NCBI GenBank assembly: GCA_026397505.1
Contig: JAPLUR010000049.1
Coordinates: 1 to 42,490, forward strand
DNA: 42,490 bases
Reading direction: 5' to 3'
From: Candidatus Zixiibacteriota bacterium
GTDB taxonomy: Bacteria; Zixibacteria; MSB-5A5; GN15; PGXB01
This document shows positions 9,347 to 18,836 of this stretch, piece after piece; the first letter of the stretch is position 1; the number at the start of each line of letters is the position of its first letter. The notes below the pieces were generated by a model. That model was given only the letters and a program-made list of their open reading frames with translations, ran no database searches and had not been told where the DNA came from. The position numbers and the translations under genes are program-made.

Positions 9347-11911
9347 TCACCACCACTTAATCAGGCGCGGTATTTTGTTATGCACCAGATTCTCATGGTG
9401 TGGAATGACACGGGCGGCGATCCCGAACCGCCCCGATTCCTTGCAAATGACCTCGGCCTGATAGACAAATTGTCCGGGTGGAAGTGCGATTCCCGCCTCC
9501 AATCTGGTGGCTATGACCGACTCATAATTATTCATTTGTTCAAGGGAATTGAGATTTCCCGCAATAATCTGAACCACGACATCGGCAGGATTTATTTCTC
9601 CCAGAACGATTCTCACAGTCACCGGAATTCGGTCACCTACTTTGGGAGAGGTTTCCATGGCCGGCGTCTCAATATTATCGACAATGATCTGGTCCCATTT
9701 CGAGGTGATCCCCGCCTGCCAGGCGGCCAGTTTTCGGGTCGGCTCGAAGTTATTTCCCGAAAGCAGGGCGGCTGCATTTATGGCAGGGATATAAGCGCGG
9801 CGGGCATAGTCCTCAACCATCCGATGCGAACTGAAATCTTTCCCGGCCATGGCAATGGAATTCTTCATCATGGTGACCCATTTGTAGGGAAGACTGATGC
9901 CGTTCCGCTTATAAAATAAGGGGACGACCTCGCGTTCGAGAACATCATAGAGAAATTGATTTTCGAGATTATCCTGGTAATCGGCGTTGTCATATTCCTC
10001 GCCGTTGCCGATTTTAAAGCCGGTTTCCGGCGTATATCCCTCACACCACCAGCCGTCAAGAATCGAGACATTGACCGCCCCGTTGATGGCCGCTTTCATG
10101 CCGCTGGTGCCGGAGGCCTCCTGCGGCCGCCGCGGATTGTTGAGCCAGACATCAACGCCCTGCACAAGATAACGCGCGATATTAATATCATAATCCTCGA
10201 GGAAGACGATCCGGCGGCGGAATTCCTCCTGCGAAGAAACCTGAAGAATCTGTTTGATGATTTCCTTGCCGGGATTATCGAGCGGATGCGCCTTGCCGGC
10301 AATAATAATCTGTACCGGCATCTCGGGATTATTAATCAGCTTTTTGAGGCGGGCGGCATCCTTAAACAGCAGGAAAGCCCGCTTATAAGATGAAAACCGT
10401 CGGGCGAATCCGATCGTCATGATTTGCGGATCAAGTACTTCCTCGGACAACTTGATGTCCAGGGAAGATGCGCCGCGGCGGGTCAACTGCATTCTGAGCC
10501 GCTTGCGGGCAAAAAAGACCAGCCGCTCGCGCCGCCGCTGGTGTACTCGCCAGAGTTCAGCATCGGGTATCTTATGGATGAATTCCCAGTTCTCGAAGGT
10601 CGCCGGCTGTTTGGTGAACTTGGGGCCGAAATATGTATCAAAGAGGTCGACCATATCGTGGCTAAGCCAGGAGCGAAGATGCACCCCGTTGGTGATGGAA
10701 CTGATTGGAATTTCCTCGACCGGCAGGTTGGGCCAGATATTATGCCACATGCTGCGGGTCACCCGGCCGTGCAATTTGGAGACACCGTTATTGAAAGCGG
10801 AGAGTCGCAGAGCCGCCACGGTCATGCCGAACTGCTCGTTCTCATCGGCCGGAAAAACCCGCCCGATGGCGAGGAATTGGTTCCAGGTAATACCGATATT
10901 TTCGACATAATCCTTGAGATACCTCTCCAAAAGCTTGGGGTCGAAACTCTCATTTCCGGCCGGAACGGGCGTGTGGGAAGTGAATATCGTCGATGACCAG
11001 ACCACCTGAAGCGCTTCCTGAGAAGTCAGTTTCTCCGTTTCAATCAAAGAGCGAATCCGCTCCAGCAGAAGGAACATTGAATGTCCCTCATTAAGATGAT
11101 AAGCCGCCGGCTTAATACCAAGCGTCTTCAGCGCTTTAACCCCGCCAATACCGAGAAGGATTTCCTGGCGAAGGCGGGTGTCTTTGTCGCCGCTATAGAG
11201 CACGGAGGTTATCTCGCGATATTTGCTGGAGTTGTCAGGGATGTTGGTGTCGAGAAGGTAGAGGGGAATTATCCCCACCATTACTTTCCATATCTGGACA
11301 TAAACCGGCGTTCCGGAAAAATCGACGGTGAATTTTATGGGATTTCCCTTTTCATCTTTTTCCAGAGTGACCGGCATGTGATACCAGTCATTCTCCTCGT
11401 ACCGCTCCTGCTGCCAGCCATCAGAGGAAAGGAATTGCCGGAAATAACCGTAACGATAAAGAAGCCCGATTGCCACCAGCGGGACACCCAGATCGCTGGC
11501 CGCCTTCAGGTGGTCCCCCGATAGGAGGCCGAGGCCGCCGGAATAAATCGGCAGGCCGGTATCAATTCCATATTCACAGGAAAAGTAGGCAATTTGTGCA
11601 TCTTTCCGGTCGGGAAAAGTCTTGTCATACCAACGTTTGGCAGTTAGATATTCCTGAAAATCGGCGTATACTCTATCGAGATTGGCCAGAAAGGCCTCAT
11701 CATTGGCGACCTCCTCAAGTTTCGACTGCGGGAGATAGGCCAGCATCTCGATAGGGTTTTGATTAGCCTTCTCCCACATTTCGGAGTCAATGCGGATGAA
11801 CAGCTTGACAATATTCCAGTTCCAGGAAAACCAGAGGTTCATGGCCAACTCGCGAAGCCTCTGGATACGTTCTGGAAGGTTGGGTAAAACAAGGAATTGC
11901 TTAACTTTCAT
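9347..11911 (-). CDS. glgP: Alpha-glucan phosphorylase (GT35, short form)
   Basis: This 854-residue cytosolic enzyme releases glucose 1-phosphate from glycogen or maltodextrin using phosphate and pyridoxal phosphate. The N-terminus has the domain typical of the short bacterial/archaeal type (LPERIQRLRELAMNLWFSWN). The PLP site is in EASGTSGMKAAINGA, with Lys606 the expected Schiff-base residue by comparison with muscle phosphorylase Lys680. Other family landmarks are HLNEGHSMFLLLER and SITNGVHLRSW. Its length agrees with the TIGR02094-type family and it lacks the allosteric N-terminal extension of animal enzymes. It diverges from pckA across about 220 bases, so the intergenic region probably holds promoters for both. 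The ribosome site is AGGGATG ahead of the ATG. Confidence 0.96.
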   Translation of the reverse strand: MKVKQFLVLPNLPERIQRLRELAMNLWFSWNWNIVKLFIRIDSEMWEKANQNPIEMLAYLPQSKLEEVANDEAFLANLDRVYADFQEYLTAKRWYDKTFPDRKDAQIAYFSCEYGIDTGLPIYSGGLGLLSGDHLKAASDLGVPLVAIGLLYRYGYFRQFLSSDGWQQERYEENDWYHMPVTLEKDEKGNPIKFTVDFSGTPVYVQIWKVMVGIIPLYLLDTNIPDNSSKYREITSVLYSGDKDTRLRQEILLGIGGVKALKTLGIKPAAYHLNEGHSMFLLLERIRSLIETEKLTSQEALQVVWSSTIFTSHTPVPAGNESFDPKLLERYLKDYVENIGITWNQFLAIGRVFPADENEQFGMTVAALRLSAFNNGVSKLHGRVTRSMWHNIWPNLPVEEIPISSITNGVHLRSWLSHDMVDLFDTYFGPKFTKQPATFENWEFIHKIPDAELWRVHQRRRERLVFFARKRLRMQLTRRGASSLDIKLSEEVLDPQIMTIGFARRFSSYKRAFLLFKDAARLKKLINNPEMPVQIIIAGKAHPLDNPGKEIIKQILQVSSQEEFRRRIVFLEDYDINIARYLVQGVDVWLNNPRRPQEASGTSGMKAAINGAVNVSILDGWWCEGYTPETGFKIGNGEEYDNADYQDNLENQFLYDVLEREVVPLFYKRNGISLPYKWVTMMKNSIAMAGKDFSSHRMVEDYARRAYIPAINAAALLSGNNFEPTRKLAAWQAGITSKWDQIIVDNIETPAMETSPKVGDRIPVTVRIVLGEINPADVVVQIIAGNLNSLEQMNNYESVIATRLEAGIALPPGQFVYQAEVICKESGRFGIAARVIPHHENLVHNKIPRLIKWW

Positions 11912-12131
11912 ATTTTCATCCCTGAAGGCAATGTTGTCGAATTTCTATTCCTGCATAAAAAGTTGTGGCTATCTATATTAAAATCGTCATTATAAAGAAA
12001 GAATTTATGCTTTGAAGATTTCATATTCAATATAAAACAGACGATTATATAATTTCTGAGCCATCAATGTATGGCCGAATTTGTCGAAAACAAGCATATG
12101 TGTCTTGAAAAAAAGGAAGGGAGTATTTGAT
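11912..12131. promoter_or_regulatory. Divergent glgP/pckA intergenic region
   Basis: This AT-rich gap of 220 bases separates divergent glucan phosphorylase and PEP carboxykinase genes and must carry start signals for both. A TATAAT at 12048-12053 is a reasonable -10 for pckA, but no good -35 stands at 16-18 bases. GGAAGGGA near 12114-12122 is the likely pckA ribosome site. A longer frame opening with TTG at 12081 was judged not to be the start. Confidence 0.4.
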
Positions 12132-13703
12132 ATGTCGGAAAAGAACCTTGCCATGTATGGCCTGACCAATACCGGGCCGGTCTATTGGAATCTGTCGACC
12201 CCCGCTCTTTATGAAGAGGCGGTTCGCAACCGCGAGGGATTTGTCGGGCATTTGGGGCCGCTGGTGGTTCGCACGGGACACCACACTGGTCGCTCGCCCA
12301 AGGATAAATTCATCGTCAAAGAACCGGGGACGGAGAAGCGGATATGGTGGGGGGAGGGGAACCGGCCATTTGATCGGGAGAAGTTCAACGCCCTCTATTA
12401 TAGGGTACTGGCCTATCTGCAGGGGAAACAGCTTTATGTCCAGGATTGCTATGCCGGGGCGTCTCTCAAATACCGTCTTCCGATTAGAGTAATAAATGAG
12501 ACCGCGTGGCATAACTTATTTGTCCGCAACATGTTTATCCGGGTGCTTGATAAAAATGAATTGGCCTGTTTCCAGCCGGAATTTACCGTTATCAATCTGC
12601 CCCATTTCCATGCCCTGCCGGAATTGGATGGCACTAATTCAGAGTCCTTCATTATCCTCAATTTCGAGAAGAAAATGGTCCTTATTGGCGGCACCAGCTA
12701 TGCGGGGGAAATCAAGAAGGCTATTTTCACGGTGGAAAATTTCTTTCTGCCTCAGAAAAATATTCTTTCGATGCATTGTTCGGCCAATATGGGCGCCGCC
12801 GGCGATACAGCTATTTTCTTTGGTCTTTCCGGCACCGGCAAGACGACGCTCTCGACCGAACCGGGGCGGCGGCTTATCGGCGATGACGAGCATGGCTGGA
12901 GCGAGGAGGGGATATTCAATTTCGAGGGGGGATGCTATGCCAAAGTAATCCGCCTTTCGCCGGAGGGCGAGCCGGAAATATTCGAATGCACCCGCAAGTT
13001 CGGCACGGTGCTCGAAAATGTTGCGATCGATATTGAGACGCGGCGGGTTGATCTCAACGATTCCTCGCTGACCGAGAATACCCGCGCCGCCTATCCGATC
13101 ACGCACATAGAAAACATTGTCCCCAGCGGTGTCGGCGGGCACCCGAATAATATCATATTTCTGACCGCCGATGCTTTTGGCGTCCTGCCGCCGGTGGCAA
13201 GGCTGACCCCCGAGATGGCCCGCAAATATTTCCTGATCGGATATACCGCCAAGATACCGGGGACCGAGCAGGGGGTCGCCGAACCGAAAGCGACTTTCAG
13301 CCCCTGTTTTGGGGCGCCATTCATGGCGCTGGAACCGGCTGTCTATGCCAATCTTCTGGCCGAGAAAATGAAACGGCATCAGGCCGACTGCTGGCTGGTC
13401 AATACCGGCTGGATCAACGGCCCCTACGGAACCGGCGAAAGAATCAGCATTCAACTGACTCGCACCGTAATAACGGCCATCCTTGAGGGCAGGTTGAAAA
13501 ATGTCGGATATCGAAAGGATAATATATTCGGTTTCGAGGTCCCCGAGGAATGTCCCAACGTTCCGGCTTACATTCTCGACCCCTCGGCCGGGTGGGGGGA
13601 TAAGGCACAGTATGCTGAGGCCGCGGCAAAGCTTGCCACATCCTTTGAAAAGACATATCTTGCTCTGGTGAAGGAAAAAGAGATGCAGGAGGTTTCCTCT
13701 TAG
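12132..13703 (+). CDS. pckA: Phosphoenolpyruvate carboxykinase (ATP)
   Basis: This 523-residue enzyme converts oxaloacetate plus ATP to phosphoenolpyruvate, CO2 and ADP, the first committed step of gluconeogenesis. The P-loop GLSGTGKTTLS begins at residue 231, and IGDDEHGW (kinase-2 motif with metal-binding Asp) follows. GTGKTTLS and the total length mark the ATP-dependent, not the GTP-dependent, class. The N-terminal HTGRSPKDKFIV is also a family signature. The ATG at 12132 was chosen because the protein then begins like other family members (MSEKNLAMYGL) and GGAAGGGA precedes it. It is followed after 24 bases by phosphofructokinase in the same direction. The two enzymes act in opposite directions of the pathway unless the latter is reversible. 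Confidence 0.96.
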   Translation: MSEKNLAMYGLTNTGPVYWNLSTPALYEEAVRNREGFVGHLGPLVVRTGHHTGRSPKDKFIVKEPGTEKRIWWGEGNRPFDREKFNALYYRVLAYLQGKQLYVQDCYAGASLKYRLPIRVINETAWHNLFVRNMFIRVLDKNELACFQPEFTVINLPHFHALPELDGTNSESFIILNFEKKMVLIGGTSYAGEIKKAIFTVENFFLPQKNILSMHCSANMGAAGDTAIFFGLSGTGKTTLSTEPGRRLIGDDEHGWSEEGIFNFEGGCYAKVIRLSPEGEPEIFECTRKFGTVLENVAIDIETRRVDLNDSSLTENTRAAYPITHIENIVPSGVGGHPNNIIFLTADAFGVLPPVARLTPEMARKYFLIGYTAKIPGTEQGVAEPKATFSPCFGAPFMALEPAVYANLLAEKMKRHQADCWLVNTGWINGPYGTGERISIQLTRTVITAILEGRLKNVGYRKDNIFGFEVPEECPNVPAYILDPSAGWGDKAQYAEAAAKLATSFEKTYLALVKEKEMQEVSS

Positions 13704-13727
13704 GGAAGAGGGAGAAACGAGGGAGTT

Positions 13728-14858
13728 ATGCCAGATAGAATGAAACTGGGGGTCCTGACCGGCGGCGGCGATTGCCCCGGGCTTAATGCTGTTCTGAGAG
13801 CGGTGGTGAAAACTGCCGTGCATGATTATGACATGGAGATAGTCGGGTTCCTCGATGGTTATGAAGGTTTGATAGAGAACCGCTACCGGAAACTGCAGTC
13901 CTCCGATGTTTCGGGTATCCTGACCCTGGGAGGTACGATACTGGGGACATCCAACCGGGCCGACCCGTTTCATTTCCCGGTTCTGCAGGGTGAGGATTAT
14001 ATCTATCTTGATCGTTCCTCGCAGGGGGTGCAGAATTTCGAGCGCCTGGGGTTGGATGCCCTTATCGCCATCGGCGGTGACGGCACTATGGCGGCCTCCG
14101 ACGGTATGACCAAGAAGGGGATCAATATTATCGGTGTGCCCAAGACGATCGACAATGACCTGTACGGTACCGACCAGACATTCGGATTCGACTCGGCGAT
14201 GACGACTGCGGCGGACGCGATTGATAAATTGCATTCCACGGCGCAGGCGCATCATCGGGTGATGATTGTCGAGGTGATGGGGCGGTACGCCGGATGGCTG
14301 GCGCTCGCCTCGGGGGTGGCCAGCGGCGGCGACATAGTCCTGATACCGGAGCTGCCGTACCATATCGATGTTATCTGCGATGAAATCCGCAAGAGGAATC
14401 GGGATGGGCGGAATTTCAGTATCATCGTCATCGGCGAGGGAGCCAAGGTGGAGGGGGGCGAGATGGTGGTGAAACGGGTGGTCGACAACAGCCCCGATAA
14501 GATTCGTCTGGGCGGGGTATCGAACCAGTTGGCGGCGCAAATTGAAGGACTGACCAAACTGGAGACAAGAGTGACGATACTGGGGCATCTTCTGCGCGGC
14601 GGGACGCCGACGGCATTCGACAGGATTCTGGCCAGCCAGTTTGGGACAGCGGCGGTGCATCTGGCGCATCAGAAGAAATTCGGGAATATGGTGGGATTGC
14701 GCGGGAATGAAATAAAGCATGTTCCGATAAGCGAGGTGGCGGGCCGGGTGCGCAAGATCGAGCACAACTCGCCGCTTCTTCAGACGGCGTTGTCGCTCGG
14801 AACCTGCATGGGGGTGGAGAATCTGGAAGTGTCAAAAGAGCAGGTGGTGACGGCTTAG
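13728..14858 (+). CDS. pfkA: 6-phosphofructokinase, mixed-substrate type (group III)
   Basis: This 376-residue protein phosphorylates fructose 6-phosphate. The N-terminus has GVLTGGGDCPGLNAV. The phosphate-donor motif is GGDGT at 116-120: Gly119 at the key position is the ATP-type residue, whereas PPi-type enzymes have Asp. The next motif is PKTIDND with Lys139, the residue typical of PPi-type and mixed-type enzymes (ATP enzymes such as E. coli PfkA have Gly). Asp142 is the catalytic base. This Gly/Lys combination defines the group III 'mixed-substrate' family, in which donor preference cannot be told from sequence. EVMGRYAGWLAL is the sugar-binding segment. Likely co-transcribed with pckA (24-base gap, GAGGGA ribosome site) and ended by the terminator at 14886. 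Confidence 0.93.
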   Translation: MPDRMKLGVLTGGGDCPGLNAVLRAVVKTAVHDYDMEIVGFLDGYEGLIENRYRKLQSSDVSGILTLGGTILGTSNRADPFHFPVLQGEDYIYLDRSSQGVQNFERLGLDALIAIGGDGTMAASDGMTKKGINIIGVPKTIDNDLYGTDQTFGFDSAMTTAADAIDKLHSTAQAHHRVMIVEVMGRYAGWLALASGVASGGDIVLIPELPYHIDVICDEIRKRNRDGRNFSIIVIGEGAKVEGGEMVVKRVVDNSPDKIRLGGVSNQLAAQIEGLTKLETRVTILGHLLRGGTPTAFDRILASQFGTAAVHLAHQKKFGNMVGLRGNEIKHVPISEVAGRVRKIEHNSPLLQTALSLGTCMGVENLEVSKEQVVTA

Positions 14859-14885
14859 AAAGAGCATCCGACTCATGAATATAAG

Positions 14886-14908
14886 AGGCCCCGGTGGGGC
14901 CTTTTTTT
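14886..14908 (+). terminator. Intrinsic terminator of the pckA-pfkA operon
   Basis: A perfect 7-base-pair stem AGGCCCC/GGGGCCT (14886-14892 and 14896-14902) with a 3-base loop is followed by seven T residues. It lies 28 bases after the phosphofructokinase stop codon, the classic layout of a rho-independent terminator. Confidence 0.9.
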
Positions 14909-15442
14909 ATGGATGAGATACGGATTGGCGCGTTCGTGTTATGATGTTGTGTCCCAAGTATTTGGTTGTTCCGGGTAGGTGCCGGAAAGGGAGCGAAGCC
15001 AGAATATTTACAGTGAAGCGGTTGCATGACAATCAGATGTCGATATTTGGGTTCGTATTTTGAATTTTCCGCATAATTCGGATGGAAATGGTAATGCTTT
15101 GCCATATTATTATCGGAGCAAGAGTTGCATAGGTTTTGGGAGGTCCGTTTTAGGGCAACAAATTTGGCTTTGTTCTTCATTTCCGGGATCTTTCGAGGTT
15201 GCATTGATTTTGCGGGATGGAGCCCGATGGCCCCACGCCCGGGGGGAGTTCGTTTCTTCATTTTTGTATTCTGTTGTAGTGATCTTGTAGCGATTTTGGA
15301 GCGTATAGGCCTCCGGAGTGACAGTTTTTGACAGTGGAATTGGCAATAAATAGTTTTTCTTCAGCATACATATAAATCACTCTGCTCTTTATAATAGGGG
15401 GGAGTGGCCAATTTACCATCGAAGCTGTAGTGTTTTTGTTTG

Positions 15443-15477
15443 CCCTCACCCTTGATCCCTCTCCCAGGGGAGAGGGG
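15443..15477. repeat. Palindromic CCCTCACCC...GGGGAGAGGGG element
   Basis: A 35-base unit with a perfect 9-base inverted repeat (arms 15457-15465 and 15468-15476, loop AG). The sequence resembles the CTCTCCC/GGGAGAG extragenic palindromes scattered in many bacterial genomes, as far as I recall. No second copy was noticed in this window, so its repeated status in this genome is an inference. Confidence 0.5.
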
Positions 15478-15570
15478 CACATGGCGACTTAATGTGATAG
15501 CTTGACAATTAAAATAGTTGATATTTATATCATATGACCAAGGGAATGCAGCAGAGGAGAAATAGGAATG

Positions 15571-15677
15571 GTCGAAACCCCCGACCAAGGGTACGGGACA
15601 GGCGCGGGGGTTGCGACATATGCAACTTGAAACAAAATTCCCTCAGCAAGCTGAGGGTTACCCGGTTAAACCTGGGT
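15571..15677. ncRNA. Possible structured RNA or repeat: nested and tandem hairpins
   Basis: The segment contains a long-range stem (15571-15583 with 15605-15617: GTCGAAACCCCCG against CGGGGGTTGCGAC, one mismatch), then CCCTCAG/CTGAGGG (15640-15646 and 15651-15657, loop CAAG), then ACCCGG/CCTGGGT (15660-15665 and 15671-15677). A competing small stem, GTTGC/GCAAC (15610-15614 and 15622-15626), would exclude the first. Multiple stems in 107 bases of non-coding DNA are unusual for this window. Family and strand unknown; a mobile repeat is an equal possibility. Confidence 0.35.
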
Positions 15678-15728
15678 GAAGTTGTTCTATCCAGTGCGGA
15701 TATATAGAATTTGTCGGACTCAGGTATG

Positions 15729-15753
15729 AAAGGCGGCTTTTGGGGCCGCCTTT
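15729..15753. terminator. Probable bidirectional terminator
   Basis: Arms AAAGGCGGC (15729-15737) and GCCGCCTTT (15745-15753) form a perfect 9-base-pair stem with a 7-base loop. It sits 24 bases past the Roco gene stop on the minus strand, and T residues follow on both strands. It fits termination of the Roco transcript and possibly of anything arriving from the left. Confidence 0.7.
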
Positions 15754-15777
15754 TCTATAGGCCACCTTTATAGCGCG

Positions 15778-18681
15778 TCATGCATCTTCATTCATCAATT
15801 CAGCAATTCTTTTTGCCAGAGACACCAATATTTCTTCTTGTTCGTTTTTCTTCAAACCGGATAACGGCTTTGAGGGTTCATTTACCGCTTGAAACTCTGC
15901 GAGTTTCGATGCTTTGTCGAATAGACATGGCTCAATAATAACCGAAAGGATGGTAGCGCCTTCATTCTCGGCGGCCTTAAGTAATGGAGGAAGTTCATCT
16001 TCTTGGATAAAATCTGAGGCCAAGAAATCGGTACTGACCAGTAAGATCGCAACTTTCGTCTCGGATAAAGCCTTTTCGATTTCCGGCCGCCATCTCGTTC
16101 CGCTCTTGATTTTGGTGTCATCCCATAAATTGACCACAATGCCCAGATTATCCAATGCTTTCAAATGTGTCTGCACACGTCTAAGCCATTTTTCATCTTT
16201 ATGGGAATAGGATATGAACACTTTGTTCCGTTTGATTATTCCCGACTTAACCGACATTTCTTCCCCCAAATGCCGACGTCTTTCTTCGATAAAGGTCTCA
16301 TCAATAAGATTACGGATGCTAACGTTTTGAAAACTGATTTCGCACTGTACATCAAATATATTATTCTCAAGACGGCGCTTCAATTTTTTTTGCTCAAAGA
16401 AATAAGGTTTCTTCGCGCTCTTGCATTCCGAGCAATTGCAGGGAATCATCTTCTCGACCGGCATTTTTTCGTATTGTGCATTGATCTGGTCCATTTGTTC
16501 GGTGATAATCGTCATGAAATCGCGCTTGTTCTTACCGGCAATTCTGATATTGATAGAACGGGTATCGTAGCTTTCGGTAATCTCGGCGGTGGCGTTATCG
16601 CGCATAATTACAACACCCCGTTTCCAGACGTAATCATGATTGGTGATATAACGGTGCATTTGAACGGTGAATTGGGACAGAATACCGCGGGGCATGAAAA
16701 AATCGTATTTATATTGCAGGAGGAGATTGTCGCTGTCATCCCAGGGATACTGCGGCTGAACGGCAATAAGACGTTCGGGTACGATATACTCGCCGGTATT
16801 GCCGATCTCGTAAGTGAGGAAGAACTTCTGCATCAATTTCAGCAGTTCACTGCAGACAAGGGCATATTCCTCCTCGCACCATATCGTTTTGGCATCTTTC
16901 TTATTAAAACGACCATGCTGTTGGTTGAGCAGGGGGTCATCGAGCACTTTATAGACGGCGGTAGTTGCCCAATTAGGTTTTAGAAAAATAGTGTTATTGA
17001 GCAAAAGATCGTCCTGGAAATGAAGAAAGACACCGATATCGTGGAAATACTGGCTAAGGACCAAGGCATCTTTGGATTTTGTGATCCCGTTGTACTGGCA
17101 GATCTTTAAGTAATCCTGCAGAGTGATGGTATTGCGCTTATCGTCTTCCAAAGCCTCGCGCACCACCGTCCATCTGGAAGGAACAGGGCTGCCGACATGC
17201 GGCAGTTGGGAAGCAAGATATTTGACTGCCCGCTCTAGCTTACTCAGACGGGTTTTGTCGGTTTCGGCAAAATCAACATCCAGTACTTCGCGAACATTGG
17301 AAAACCTTTTCCTCATAGCGGTAATATCGAGGTTCCGCTTGCGTTGATATTTTTCATTGAGGACAATGAGCAAGGGACTATCGCCACCGAATATTTCTAC
17401 AATATGGAGCCAGTAATTAAAGTCGGTATCTTCATTGCGGCTGTCGGCTACCAGCGCGTAGATGGCTCGTTTGGAGAGAAAAAAACGGTGCGTGGCCCTG
17501 TAGATTTCCTGACCCCCAAAATCCCACAGGTTAAGGCGGAATTTGCGATCCTGCAATTTATCGGGGTGTTTAAATGCCTTAAAGTCTTCTTCGTGCAGGG
17601 GGAAATGGTATTGATTAACGACGACACCCTTGGTGGTTTCATCCACCTTGGGCAAATCGCAGTCGGGATTCTGCATTTTGCGTGCCATAGAGGTTTTGCC
17701 TGCCCCCGGCTCACCGAGGATCAATATTTTTGCTTCAAATAAATAATCTTCTTCCTGCTCCTTCAATTGCTCAAAATAATTTCTGACAGGTTCTTTCCCC
17801 TGTTTGACGATTTCGGGCGGCGGGGTAATCAATGGATTATCGTAGAAAGCTATGTAATTTCCTTCCGAACCATATTCCATCCATCCGATATCCATGTCAA
17901 ACTCTGTAATCCAAGACGGCAGTTGGGTAATGGGATTTCTTTGCAGTTGCAATTGTCTTAAATTTTTAAGGCGCTTCAGCGGGGTAAGGTCGGTGATTTC
18001 ATTATCGCTTGTATATAATGCGGTCAAATTTCTCAATGCAGTAAGCGGGGAAAGATTGGCGATTCTATTGGAAAATATATATAACTGGGTCAAATTGCCC
18101 AGCGCGGCAAGCGGGGAAAGATCTGTGATTTTATTGTTAAATACATATAAGTGGGTCAAATTGCTGAGCGTAGCGAGCGGGGAAAGATCGGTAATAAGAT
18201 TGGAGCTTACATCCAATTGCGTCAAATTGGCTAGCGCAGCAAGCGGGGAGAGTTCGTTGATCTTATTAAAGCTTACAATTAATTGGGTCAGATTGCGTTG
18301 GGCAACAAGCGGGGAAAGATCGGTGATTTGACTGAAACGTAAATCCAATCGGGTTAGATTGCACAGCGCAGCAAGCGGGGAAAGATCGCTGAGTTGATTA
18401 GAGCTTACGTCTAAATCGGTCAAATTGATCAGCGCAGCAAGCGGGGAAAGATCGCTGAGTCGATCATTCACCAACCTTAATTCGGTCAAATTGGTCAATG
18501 CGGTGAGAGGGGCGACAATGGAATCTAGATCCTTTATCACACATGAACGTAGAGTTAAGCTTGTTATGTGCTTCTCATGGTCTATGGTATAGCCTTTACC
18601 GCCCCATTCTATGCTATGTAGTTCCTTCAGTTCTATATCGAGCTTTTTTTCGATTTGCTTTATAATATCAAGTTCAGACAT
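15778..18681 (-). CDS. Roco-family protein: LRR, Roc GTPase, COR, TIR domains
   Basis: This 967-residue multidomain signalling protein starts at [14 protein letters not shown]. An upstream in-frame extension starting with TTG was rejected, although the best GGAG lies 12 bases from this ATG, farther than usual. Residues 45-260 contain about nine 22-residue leucine-rich repeats of the form L.NLT.L.V..N.ITDLSPL. The Roc GTPase follows: P-loop GEPGAGKT at 323-330 and WDFGGQE as the switch II/G3 motif; the base-recognition motif appears changed (VLNEKYQ). The COR domain has [12 protein letters not shown] and [15 protein letters not shown], then a Cys-rich CNCSEC segment. A TIR domain covers about 820-960 ([13 protein letters not shown]), with Glu896 in EDELPPLL at the position of the NAD-cleaving Glu of active TIRs. 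It stands alone between a probable terminator and its own promoter. Roco-TIR proteins are candidates for immune or death signalling, but its role here is unproven. Confidence 0.9.
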   Translation of the reverse strand: MSELDIIKQIEKKLDIELKELHSIEWGGKGYTIDHEKHITSLTLRSCVIKDLDSIVAPLTALTNLTELRLVNDRLSDLSPLAALINLTDLDVSSNQLSDLSPLAALCNLTRLDLRFSQITDLSPLVAQRNLTQLIVSFNKINELSPLAALANLTQLDVSSNLITDLSPLATLSNLTHLYVFNNKITDLSPLAALGNLTQLYIFSNRIANLSPLTALRNLTALYTSDNEITDLTPLKRLKNLRQLQLQRNPITQLPSWITEFDMDIGWMEYGSEGNYIAFYDNPLITPPPEIVKQGKEPVRNYFEQLKEQEEDYLFEAKILILGEPGAGKTSMARKMQNPDCDLPKVDETTKGVVVNQYHFPLHEEDFKAFKHPDKLQDRKFRLNLWDFGGQEIYRATHRFFLSKRAIYALVADSRNEDTDFNYWLHIVEIFGGDSPLLIVLNEKYQRKRNLDITAMRKRFSNVREVLDVDFAETDKTRLSKLERAVKYLASQLPHVGSPVPSRWTVVREALEDDKRNTITLQDYLKICQYNGITKSKDALVLSQYFHDIGVFLHFQDDLLLNNTIFLKPNWATTAVYKVLDDPLLNQQHGRFNKKDAKTIWCEEEYALVCSELLKLMQKFFLTYEIGNTGEYIVPERLIAVQPQYPWDDSDNLLLQYKYDFFMPRGILSQFTVQMHRYITNHDYVWKRGVVIMRDNATAEITESYDTRSINIRIAGKNKRDFMTIITEQMDQINAQYEKMPVEKMIPCNCSECKSAKKPYFFEQKKLKRRLENNIFDVQCEISFQNVSIRNLIDETFIEERRRHLGEEMSVKSGIIKRNKVFISYSHKDEKWLRRVQTHLKALDNLGIVVNLWDDTKIKSGTRWRPEIEKALSETKVAILLVSTDFLASDFIQEDELPPLLKAAENEGATILSVIIEPCLFDKASKLAEFQAVNEPSKPLSGLKKNEQEEILVSLAKRIAELMNEDA
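17920..18520 (-). repeat. 66-bp direct repeats encoding leucine-rich repeats
   Basis: About nine tandem units of 66 bases inside the Roco gene each encode one 22-residue LRR. Adjacent units share long runs such as AGCGGGGAAAGATC. The nucleotide similarity suggests recent unit duplication or gene conversion, so copy number could vary between strains. Confidence 0.8.
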
Positions 18682-18807
18682 AGTTTTATGTTGCTCCCGA
18701 TTTTTGTCGCGCCTATTCTCCCATAACATTTTTGGGCAATGAAGCAAGTGACCTATCGCCTATCGCACGACGGACGTTTCTTGCCAATTTGACCATTTCC
18801 CGGCTGT

Positions 18808-18836
18808 AAAATATTATGTTCATATTTGAAGGTCAA
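18808..18836 (-). promoter_or_regulatory. Candidate promoter of the Roco gene
   Basis: On the minus strand TTGACC (18831-18836) and TATTTT (18808-18813) are separated by exactly 17 bases. This would give a leader of about 120 bases before the Roco ATG. It is a prediction from consensus only. Confidence 0.45.

Larger units (their letters stand above)
14909..15777. other. Gene-poor region with repeats and nested hairpins
   Basis: No convincing gene is seen in these 869 bases. Short frames on both strands have no ribosome site, low-complexity composition and no recognisable domain. The left half (about 14940-15340) holds nothing I can name. The right half holds a palindromic repeat at 15443-15477 and a set of hairpins from 15571 to 15754, which are listed separately. 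It may be a site of past insertion or deletion, or it may carry an RNA. Confidence 0.5.

Noticed and set aside
9224-9919. Forward frame of 231 codons
   Set aside because: Antisense to the end of glgP, with no ribosome site or known motif.
12639-14765. Minus-strand open frame of 708 codons
   Set aside because: It is the antisense shadow of pckA and pfkA, both canonical. High-GC codon bias on the coding strand opens this frame.
14428-15261. Minus frame of 277 codons reaching into the gene-poor region
   Set aside because: Half overlaps pfkA antisense, it crosses the terminator, and it has low-complexity, domain-free sequence.
17920-18520. Regular repeats that could be taken for a CRISPR array
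   Set aside because: Repeats are 66 bases, in frame, and encode leucine-rich repeats; there are no unique spacers and no cas genes.
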